DNA of 64,000 nucleotides from Deinococcus sp. AJ005. Lineage in GTDB: Bacteria; Deinococcota; Deinococci; Deinococcales; Deinococcaceae. A program made the translations under genes and the position numbers. The stretch lies in the NCBI RefSeq assembly GCF_009017495.1, contig NZ_CP044989.1, forward strand, positions 310,001-374,000. The letters run 5' to 3'. This document shows positions 57,361 to 64,000 of this stretch, piece after piece (positions within the stretch are counted from its first letter, which is position 1; each line of letters opens with the position of its first letter). The notes beneath the pieces were generated by a model, which saw only the letters and a list, made by a program, of their open reading frames with translations, made no database searches and had not been told where the DNA came from.

Positions 57361-58098
57361 ACCCCTCCTTGTGGGGCGGCAAACCGCCGAGGTCAAACAG
57401 GTTGGGCCTCAACAGCCCACGGTGGCCGCGCCGCACGCATCCACCAAAATCATTGGGACACGACGTATTTCAGGCCCAGGGTGTTACGCGGGGGTTAGAT
57501 TCCAGTCTCGCTTAAGATCGGCTCTACAGATCATGAGATTCAGTCGCGCAGGATGATGGCGTGCGCTTCGGGTGTCAGCCGGGGGACCGGTTTAAGTCTC
57601 ATACGGACTCCGATTGAATCGTTTGCAAAAACGATGAATATCCGAGCAGAGCGAGAATGAGAAGAACGGGTTCTGGGCGTGAGGTTGGCAAACTGGCGCT
57701 TTCCCAGTTTGTCAACGAAACAGACGGAATTCGTATCAGATGTTCAATTGACGGGCAGCAGTTGCTTGCAGTGTCGGATCGCGCCTGAGCTGAGCCAGCG
57801 TCAGACCGTCATCGGGCGGTCCATCAACCTCTCTGACAGACCTGCCGAATGCAAGGATGGAGGGGCGGTGAAAATGGAGCCTCAAAAACGTCCTGTCCAC
57901 CCGCTACATGGCCGTGACCTTCTCTATGGGTTGCTGCATGTCTGACCGACCCGCCGCCACCTGACACAGAAAGCAAAGCCGGGATTAAAAATGACAGATG
58001 TTGGGGGACACCCACCAAGCGCCCGTTGATCAAGACACATGCCGCCAGCCGTGTTTTACACTGAACACAGGCTGCCTTCCGGCACCCGAAGGAAGCGG
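57361..58098. other. Gap holding structured repeat copy C
   Basis: A 738-base stretch between divergent genes. It contains the repeat at 57601-57737. Open frames within it are short and show no similarity that I recognise. GAAGGAAGC just before 58099 is the ribosome site of the next gene. Confidence 0.5.
57601..57737. repeat. Dispersed structured repeat, copy C
   Basis: It begins ATACGGACTCCGATTGAATC and ends CAGACGGAATTCGTAT. Hairpin 1 is ATCGTT-TGCAA-AACGAT. The conserved block is GAGCGAGAATGAGAAGAACG then GGTTCTGGGCGTG. Hairpin 2 pairs 57684-57696 with 57704-57716 (12 of 13 positions, the last a G-T pair) around a seven-base loop. The stem sequence is entirely different from copy A. Confidence 0.85.
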
Positions 58099-58698
58099 AT
58101 GACCACACCTTTTACGGCCCTTGAATGCAACATTCTGAAAGCCAAGGGCTTGAGCGAACAGCATCTGGCCGCCCTCGCAGACCTGGGCGTCGGTGGGCGG
58201 GCCGATTTTGCGAGTATCGGCTCCCCTGAAACCCTGCTGGAGTTGCTGCCAGACCTGAACACCGAAGTCGCGGCGCGGGTGTTGAACTGGGCACTGCCCT
58301 CTGCCGCGCTGGGAGAGCCGGTGCCATCTGCGCTCGGCGGTGAGACGCAGGCGGGCGCGGCCATGTTCTCGCAGGGGCTGGTAGTCAATTCCAGCGACTC
58401 GACATACTGCGTCCACTGTCAGTCCAAGCAGCCCAGGGATTACAACGTGGGCGCCCTGTGCCCCAACTGCGGCCTCCAGGCCGAGCCGATTGAAACGTGC
58501 TACTGGTGCGGCACCAGCGGACCGGGCCGATTTTGCCGCACCTGTGGCGCAGCCTTCGTGATCACCGCCGAACTGCCGCTGGCCCTGCTGCTGCGGCGCG
58601 AAGGCGTGGCCAAGGACGACATTCCCGCCAAGATCGGGGCGATGGGTGAGGCCGAGAAACAGGTCCTGTGGGGCCGCGTTCGTCGGTCCCGCCGTTAG
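58099..58698 (+). CDS. Zinc-ribbon protein of unknown function
   Basis: A 199-residue protein. The first 85 residues are helical (LKAKGLSEQHLAALADLGVG) and could be a helix-hairpin-helix-like region. Two zinc ribbons follow: YCVHC with LCPNC at about residues 115-135 and CYWC with FCRTCG at about 145-160. The end is a short basic tail (WGRVRRSRR). The ATG follows GAAGGAAGCGG. The next gene starts five bases after its stop and also has zinc ribbons, so they are probably co-expressed partners. I do not recognise a known system. Confidence 0.75.
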   Translation: MTTPFTALECNILKAKGLSEQHLAALADLGVGGRADFASIGSPETLLELLPDLNTEVAARVLNWALPSAALGEPVPSALGGETQAGAAMFSQGLVVNSSDSTYCVHCQSKQPRDYNVGALCPNCGLQAEPIETCYWCGTSGPGRFCRTCGAAFVITAELPLALLLRREGVAKDDIPAKIGAMGEAEKQVLWGRVRRSRR

Positions 58699-58703
58699 AA
58701 GCA

Positions 58704-60764
58704 GTGACCGCCCAATTACCGGACCACCCAGCAGATCACTGTCCCCAGTGCGGCGCACCCTTGCCCCCCGACTGGCAGGCTGGTGACCTGTGCAGCCACT
58801 GTGGTGGGACCAGCCGTGAAGATGTCCGTTGCGCATGGTGTACCCAACTGATCCCACCGGGACCGTTCTGCCGCCACTGCGGGTCCGAACAGCTTCCAGG
58901 CGTATGGTACGGCGCGGCGCGAATGCTGCGGTCCGTGGGCGTGGATCAGTTCAGCATGCCGGAGCGCCTGCGGGCCATGCCAGCGGCCCAGCGGGAACAC
59001 TTCAGCCGCCAATATGCCCCCCATCAGGCCATGCTGGAGCGCCTGCTTGACGACGTGACCTTCGCCGAAAGTGTCATTGGCCGCCGTGGTTGGAGCGCGG
59101 CCCTGGAAGACCAGTGGCTCCCCCAGTTGCCAGCAGCCCCGGAAACGCTGACGGCCCTGAGCCTGCCGCCCAGCACGGCGGACAGCGACGAGGCGCGCCT
59201 GACCGAGATGCGCGATCAGGCCCGGCTGCCCCTGAGCGCCTGGCTGGCCTCACTGGCCCGGCTGCGGCTGGGCGCCGAACGAAACGAGGCCGACAGCATT
59301 TGCCTCAGGGAAGCGGTACAGAGCGGTGATCTGGCCCTTCAGGAGGCGGTGGCGCTGGCACTGGCCCGCTGGCCCTACACCTACCTGCACCCGTACAGCC
59401 TCCAGGCCAGTGAACTGCGTGACGTGCTGTGGACGCTGTACCGCGCTACCTGCTCACCTGAGGCGGGACTGGGCCTGAATCTGCTCGCGCGGCAATACGC
59501 CAATGTCAGCAGTGAGGCCATTCCTGAAGAGCTGCTGGCTCCCCTCCTCGGCTCGGAGGACCCTGATCTGGCTTTCGGCGCGGCGCTGGCGCTAGACCGA
59601 CAGGACGTGTTGCAGGCCGCCCTGCGCGCCCCTCATAAGCGGCTGGCGGCGGCGCTGGGGTTGGCACGGGGCGGCGCGGGACAGCTTCTGGCCCCGGTCC
59701 TGACCACGATGGATGACGGCGAACTTGATCATCTGCTGCTGATCTTGAAACCCTTGCCAGAATTGCGGCCCGCGCTGGTAACCCTGACTGAGTCGCCGCG
59801 CCACCAGGCGGTCCAGCGACGGGCGCTGGACCTGCTGGCGCGTCTGGGCGATCCTGCCGACGCCCTGCGCCTGGTAGCAGCCAACCCCACGTGGTATGCC
59901 AACGACGTTCTGAACAACCTGGACCTGAGGCCACAGCAGTTGGAGGACGTATTAACTGCACTGCTGGATCAGGGCCTTGACCCGTCTGAGGTCAGCGGCT
60001 TCATGTCACTGGCTACCAGTGGCCGAGTACCGGACGGCTTTGTGCCCGCCATCTTCAGACAGGTGGGACCAGAAGCCCAGTTGAGCCTGGTTTCCTTCGC
60101 GGGTCAGCAACTCGCTGTCAGTCAGAATCAGGAGCTTCACCGCTGGCTCTGGTCCCTGATCGACGGTGACTTGCCCGAAAAGATTCAGGAGCGGGCGTGG
60201 GCCATGCTGAGCGGCTGGTACGGTACGTACGGTTCTGCGCTGGAGCTGTCGCGGGCCAGCGTGGAACGGTTTTTTGGGGGCTTTGTGGCCTTTACCGAGA
60301 GGCTGTGTGTGGTCATTGAAAATCCCCAACTGACGGGCCGATTCTTCAACTCCTTCCGCTTTCTGGCTGTTCTCTCGTCGGTGGACGAGGGCGCGCTTGC
60401 GCCATTGACTGAGCTGGGCGCGCCCTCTGAGCGGCTGTGGCAGGCGCTGCTATCGCTGACGCAGACCCAGCAGGTCTTCATCCCGGACCGGGCCGCTGGC
60501 CTGCGTCTGCTGGGCCGAATGACCCGCTCTGCAACGCAGCACAACACCCTGGAAATCCATCTCCGCCCCCTGCTGGACGACCAGGAAACGCCTGCCGATC
60601 TTCAGCGCGGCGCACTGGCTGCTCTGTATCCCAGCGCAGCGGCGCAGACGGCGTACCTGGCCGAACTGGAAGCGAGACTGGCACTGGCGCAGACCTACGA
60701 CGAGCGCTCACCGATTGGGACAGTGATTTATAGCCTGCGGGCGGTAATTGCGCAGACGCCATAA
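58704..60764 (+). CDS. Zinc-ribbon protein with long helical-repeat region
   Basis: A 686-residue protein. Two zinc ribbons lie in the first 60 residues (HCPQCGAPLPP with LCSHCGG; CAWC with FCRHCG). The remaining 620 residues are almost all helical, in units resembling HEAT or ARM repeats (for example LLGSEDPDLAFGAALALDRQ and ALVTLTESPRHQAVQRRALD). Such scaffolds bind proteins or nucleic acids. The likely start is GTG 58704; the frame also extends upstream into the previous gene. It is paired with the smaller zinc-ribbon gene. No catalytic motif is evident. Confidence 0.72.
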   Translation: MTAQLPDHPADHCPQCGAPLPPDWQAGDLCSHCGGTSREDVRCAWCTQLIPPGPFCRHCGSEQLPGVWYGAARMLRSVGVDQFSMPERLRAMPAAQREHFSRQYAPHQAMLERLLDDVTFAESVIGRRGWSAALEDQWLPQLPAAPETLTALSLPPSTADSDEARLTEMRDQARLPLSAWLASLARLRLGAERNEADSICLREAVQSGDLALQEAVALALARWPYTYLHPYSLQASELRDVLWTLYRATCSPEAGLGLNLLARQYANVSSEAIPEELLAPLLGSEDPDLAFGAALALDRQDVLQAALRAPHKRLAAALGLARGGAGQLLAPVLTTMDDGELDHLLLILKPLPELRPALVTLTESPRHQAVQRRALDLLARLGDPADALRLVAANPTWYANDVLNNLDLRPQQLEDVLTALLDQGLDPSEVSGFMSLATSGRVPDGFVPAIFRQVGPEAQLSLVSFAGQQLAVSQNQELHRWLWSLIDGDLPEKIQERAWAMLSGWYGTYGSALELSRASVERFFGGFVAFTERLCVVIENPQLTGRFFNSFRFLAVLSSVDEGALAPLTELGAPSERLWQALLSLTQTQQVFIPDRAAGLRLLGRMTRSATQHNTLEIHLRPLLDDQETPADLQRGALAALYPSAAAQTAYLAELEARLALAQTYDERSPIGTVIYSLRAVIAQTP

Positions 60765-60800
60765 GTGGTTCATGCGGTCTCCAGACCACTCTTTCAAAGT

Positions 60801-61070
60801 CTACTTGAGCTTGAGAGACCCCAGCGTCTTGTCGAACGCCCCCCGCTGGGCCGCCGTGGCAGCGGGTCCCATGGTGAACTGAACGCTGAGCAGGTTGCGT
60901 TTGCTGACCCCGTACCAGTACTGGAGCCGCACCACCGCCCCGTTGGCCTTGAGGGTCAGGTCATACCACTATCCGCCGCCCACACGTCACCCGCGCCCAC
61001 AGGCTGGGCCAGATATTCCAGCGGCAGGCGGGTGTCCAGCCGGGTGCGGTGATCGTCTGCTGTCAGCCCA
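60801..61070 (-). pseudogene. Remnant of an unidentified gene
   Basis: On the minus strand one frame reads RTRLDTRLPLEYLAQPVGAG followed by DVWAADS. After a shift near 60972 another frame continues WYDLTLKANGAVVRLQYWYG and ends AFDKTLGSLKLK before TAG at 60801-60803. The two pieces look like one C-terminal domain broken by a frameshift. The family is not recognised; it could be a small lipoprotein or exported protein. The 5' end is lost next to the truncated sensor kinase. Confidence 0.4.
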
Positions 61071-61071
61071 G

Positions 61072-62310
61072 GTGCAGCGCATCAGCACTGCAGGAGGACT
61101 GGACGACGTGCTGACCGATGGAGACCCGATGGAGGTGGGGGTGGAGCAGTTCAGGGACTTCATCTGAGGCAAGGCGGAGGTGCGCAGCGCAGCCGGCAAC
61201 GTGATTGGTCTGGTGTCCACCGGCTTTCTGCTGCCCACCGTCCAGGCCGGGATCGCGCGGGTGATGTGGGGCCTGCTATCGTGGTACGGCCTCGGTCTGC
61301 TGTTTGCGCTGCTCAGCAGCCTGTATCTGAGTGGACGGCTGCGCCGCGACCTGTTTGACCTGGAACCCGATCAGATTTCCAGCCTGATCTCACAGCATCA
61401 CGCGGTCCTGACGGCCCTGCAAGACGGCGTGCTGGTGCTGGACGGCGGGCGCATCATCCTCGCCAACGCGCGGGCGCTGGCCTACCTGCGCGTCTCCGAG
61501 GTCTCGGCCTTGCCTGCCTTGCCCGAGTTGTGGCCCGAACTCCACGGGCTGCTCAGTGGCGCGGATGGGACCTCTTTTCAGGAGCGGCCCAGCGAGTGGC
61601 AAAAACAACCGGTGTTGCTCACCTGCTATCCGCTGCCCGGCGGCCAGCGGCTGGTCCTGTTCCGTGGACGTGCTGAGGCCGTGCGGCTGGCCGAGGAGCT
61701 GACGCAGACCCGGCAGTACGTCGAGCTGCTCCGCTCGCAGACCCACGAGTTTACCAACCGCCTGCACACCATCGCGGGCCTGATGCAGATCGGACGTCCC
61801 GAACTCGCCTTGCAGGTGATTCAGCGCGAGGCCAGTCAGGCCCAGCAGGTCAGTGACAGTGTAGGCGGCGTCGCCCCACCACGACTGGCGGCCCTGCTGG
61901 CCGGTAAAATTGCCCGCGCCCGCGAACTGGGCGTTCACTTGCAGGTCGCCCCGGCGTCGGCGCTGGCCGACCACTGGCCGGAACCGGTCATCGACGCCTT
62001 GCTCCTGATCACCGGGAACCTGATCGAGAATGCCTTCGACGCCGTACAGGACCAGCCCAAGCGCCGCATCACGGTCATGATCGGTGAGGACGCCGAGGGT
62101 CTGCAAATCGAGGTCCGTGACTGCGGACCGGGCGTGGACGCACAGCACTGGCAGCAGCCCGGTTTTTCCACCAAGGGTCTAGGACGCGGACAGGGACTGG
62201 ACCTGATCCGCCAGCATCTACTGGGTCTGGAGGGCCATCTGGACTACCTCAGAAGCTCGGGCGAGAGCGTCTTCATCGTCAGCATCCCAGCGACGGAGGG
62301 TGAACCGTGA
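61072..62310 (+). pseudogene. CitA/DcuS-type sensor kinase, N-terminally truncated
   Basis: The kinase half is intact: transmembrane helix 2 (VMWGLLSWYGLGLLFALLSS), a PAS domain, the H-box QTHEFTNRLHTIAGLMQ, and ATPase motifs NLIENAFDAV, DCGPGV and GRGQGLDLI. The first helix and most of the periplasmic sensor are missing, and an in-frame TGA at 61165-61167 lies where RGKA is expected (FI-stop-GKAEVRSAAG). An open frame from GTG 61180 (376 residues) could still be translated and overlaps the response regulator start. In full-length form it would sense a carboxylate. Signal input is probably lost. Confidence 0.7.
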
Positions 62311-62987
62311 CGGCTCCAATGAGCCGCGTCATGATCGTCGAGGATGACGAACTGGTGCGCACCATTCACCGAACGCTGGTCGAGGACACGCCCGGGTTCC
62401 AGGTGGTCAGCGCGGTAGGCACGCTGGCCCAGGCCGAGCAGGACCTGCGGAACCTGACCGTCGATCTCCTGATGGTGGACATCTATTTGCCAGACGGCAA
62501 TGGTCTGACCTGGACCAGTGGGCTGCCGCGCACGCCCACCAGCCCGGACGTCATCATGGTCACGGCGGCCAATGATCTACCGACTGTGCAGGCTGCGGTC
62601 CGCAGTGGGGTTCTTGATTTTCTGATCAAGCCATTTGACCGACACAGGCTTCAGGCCGCCTTTCTCCGACATGGTCAGCGCCGCGCCGTGTCCAGTCCGG
62701 CCCATCTGACTCAGTCTGGCGTGGACCGGTTGCTGCGCCACGACCCAGTCACCCATCTGCCCAAGGGCATCGACGCCGCGACTCTGGCCAGGGTGCAGCA
62801 CCTTCTGGACAGCAGCCCCGCGTCCTGGAGCGCCGAGGCGGCAGGTCAGCATCTGGGCGTGAGCCGCATCACGGCGTGGCGGTATCTGGAGTACCTCGTG
62901 GTCCTCTACTTCGCCGCTGTGGACGTGCAGTACCAGCCCACCGGCAGGCCGCTGAAACTGTACCGCCGGGCGCGCACACCACTCTGA
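62307..62987 (+). CDS. CitB/DcuR-type response regulator
   Basis: A 226-residue response regulator. The receiver has MIVEDDELVR, the Asp in LLMVDIYLPDGNG, Thr in VTAANDL and Lys in LIKPFDRHRL. The output domain ends with a helix-turn-helix (AGQHLGVSRITAWRYLEYLV). These regulators control carboxylate uptake or fermentation genes. The GTG start overlaps the kinase stop (GTGA). It appears intact although its kinase is damaged, so it may have been captured by another kinase or be on the way to loss. Confidence 0.88.
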   Translation: MTAPMSRVMIVEDDELVRTIHRTLVEDTPGFQVVSAVGTLAQAEQDLRNLTVDLLMVDIYLPDGNGLTWTSGLPRTPTSPDVIMVTAANDLPTVQAAVRSGVLDFLIKPFDRHRLQAAFLRHGQRRAVSSPAHLTQSGVDRLLRHDPVTHLPKGIDAATLARVQHLLDSSPASWSAEAAGQHLGVSRITAWRYLEYLVVLYFAAVDVQYQPTGRPLKLYRRARTPL

Positions 62988-63431
62988 GTGAGTGTTTTAA
63001 AAGCACCTGGATCAGAGCGTCAGGGGCCAGTACGGACTCCGATTATGTCCATGAAAATAGGACCATCCAATTCTTGGACTTCCATTCGGCTCCAACACCC
63101 CGCTGGCAGCTTCTGAGCCATTTTACGGCGCAAATGCTACGGCGCAGAGCGCAGTCTTTTGCATTTTTGACCGAAGACAAGAACGAAACTGAAGAAAGGC
63201 AGGTGTGCTGCGATTTCACATGGCTCAGACACGCCCCAGCGTATTGCTGACTTTGCGGTAGCCCCGACTCCCAAAATTGACTTTTCCTTCATTTTCGCCC
63301 TAGCATGCGCCCACGCGGTTAATCGTCTCCAGTGAGGGTCTGGACCGCTGCCCAGTGGCCTTTGGTGTGCTTTGGGCGGTGGCCGTTTCCCATGTCTTCG
63401 ACTCAGGATGCATGCACAACCGGAGGACGCC
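62988..63431. other. Gap with a partial repeat copy
   Basis: The gap starts after the response regulator. TACGGACTCCGATT at 63031 is the left end of the structured repeat. TACGGCGCA occurs twice near 63126 and 63138. No gene is visible until the PreT-like gene; CGGAGG at 63421-63426 is its ribosome site. Confidence 0.45.
63030..63070. repeat. Dispersed structured repeat, partial copy D
   Basis: It begins TACGGACTCCGATTATGTCC. GTCC-9-GGAC gives a hairpin 1 at the expected place. The conserved middle block and the right end are missing, so this is a truncated or diverged copy. Confidence 0.5.
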
Positions 63432-64000
63432 TTGACGGACCACGCGCTGGTAGACGACGCCCAGACTCCTCACGCTGGCTTTCCTTTTGATCCCCGCTTT
63501 GCGCCCACGCACCCGCCCCTGAGCGCCCATGAAGCGGCGGTAGAGGCCAACCGCTGCCTGTACTGCTACGACGCGCCGTGCATTCAGGCGTGTCCGACGC
63601 ACATTGACATCCCCACCTTCATCCGCAAGATTGCCACCGACAACCTGCGCGGCTCTGCGCGGACCATTCTGGAAGCCAACTTTCTGGGCGGCACCTGCGC
63701 CCGCGTGTGTCCGGTGGAGGAACTGTGCGAGGGCGCGTGCGTGCTGAATTCTGAGGAAAAGCCCATTGCGATTGGGCGGCTGCAACGACATGCGGTAGAC
63801 CATGTGCAGGAGCGCGGTTTGCAGATGTTCACGGCAGGAACGCCGACTGGCCGCAAGGTGGCCGTTGTCGGCAGTGGTCCCGCAGGACTCAGCGTCAGCG
63901 CCGAACTCGCCAAGCTGGGCCACGCGGTCACGCTGCTGGAAAAGCGCGAACTGGGCGGCGGCCTCAGCACCTACGGAATCATCGTTCTGCGCGAACCCGT
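63432..64000 (+). CDS. preT: PreT-like NAD(P)-dependent oxidoreductase (partial)
   Basis: The first 189 residues are in the window. The N-terminal iron-sulfur domain has CLYCYDAPCIQACPTHIDIP and CARVCPVEELCEGACV, binding two [4Fe-4S] clusters as in the small subunits of glutamate synthase and of dihydropyrimidine dehydrogenase (PreT). VAVVGSGPAGLSVSAELAKL is the FAD-binding motif. TTG at 63432 has GGAGG six bases upstream and is preferred; an in-frame ATG at 63408 is the alternative. PreT with PreA reduces uracil and thymine in pyrimidine catabolism; the partner would lie beyond the window. GltD-like is the other possibility. Confidence 0.78.
   Translation, partial: MTDHALVDDAQTPHAGFPFDPRFAPTHPPLSAHEAAVEANRCLYCYDAPCIQACPTHIDIPTFIRKIATDNLRGSARTILEANFLGGTCARVCPVEELCEGACVLNSEEKPIAIGRLQRHAVDHVQERGLQMFTAGTPTGRKVAVVGSGPAGLSVSAELAKLGHAVTLLEKRELGGGLSTYGIIVLREP

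Noticed and set aside
57679..57945. 88-codon frame in the gap before the zinc-ribbon genes
   Set aside because: It starts inside the structured repeat and shows no ribosome site or similarity.

Overview
The window looks like part of a secondary replicon (megaplasmid or chromosome 2) of a Deinococcus-like bacterium. The DNA is GC-rich and genes are packed in operons with many 4-base (ATGA/GTGA) overlaps. A secreted Dps with a signal peptide, a large catalase, leaderless -10 promoters and a ParAB pair whose ParA has an unusual Walker A box all fit this reading. No rRNA, tRNA or CRISPR array was seen. This assignment is inferred from gene content only.

Layout. 1-9269: two divergent sugar operons. 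The minus operon holds phosphomannose isomerase, AGE-family epimerase/isomerase, ROK kinase and a sugar-binding protein. The plus operon holds an SDR, a medium-chain dehydrogenase, an FGGY kinase and a GntR/HutC regulator. They share a control region with two copies of a NagR/DasR-like operator. 9245-14650: a decayed mobile region with a methyltransferase tail, a parA stump plus ribbon-helix-helix gene, two inverted copies of an IS6-family element carrying the same frameshift, a CPBP protease/MerR pair, a dead phosphotransferase gene and an IS3 remnant. 14911-19334: thiolase, fused CoA-transferase, then parA-parB, with a palindrome resembling parS just upstream. 19362-29101: a 4-hydroxyphenylacetate (homoprotocatechuate) meta-cleavage cluster (hpaG, E, B, D, H, I) with a divergent PucR regulator, and with a SUKH-domain gene and a sulfite-oxidase-like gene inserted. 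29101-33490: a second copy of the palindrome, a HAD-fold protein lacking its catalytic residues, a GH15 enzyme, an FtsX-type permease and a small membrane protein like the carotenoid acyltransferase CrtO.

33480-39480: a type III polyketide synthase operon (PKS, methyltransferase, flavin monooxygenase, glycosyltransferase) with the same order of enzyme types as phenolic-lipid operons, followed by an MFS transporter. 40030-50605: a surface-sugar or small-molecule block: UDP-galactopyranose mutase, two glycosyltransferases, NodS-like methyltransferase, PIG-L deacetylase, a glycosidase/acyl-CoA dehydrogenase fusion, a second GH1 enzyme and an SDR. 50939-57360: stress block with an aquaporin stump, secreted Dps, a two-component pair, catalase, cytoplasmic Dps and a small membrane protein. 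58099-64000: a two-gene zinc-ribbon/helical-repeat pair, a damaged CitA-type sensor kinase with an intact response regulator, and the start of a PreT-like gene.

The most interesting signals are: (i) a dispersed repeat (39767, 54286, 57601, and a piece at 63030) with terminal inverted repeats and two internal hairpins whose stems differ in sequence but keep pairing; (ii) the long TCACGTGA-centred palindromes at 17557 and 29101; (iii) the GH-A/acyl-CoA dehydrogenase fusion and its cluster; (iv) the phenolic-lipid-like PKS operon with a glycosyltransferase; and (v) the uncharacterised zinc-ribbon gene pair.
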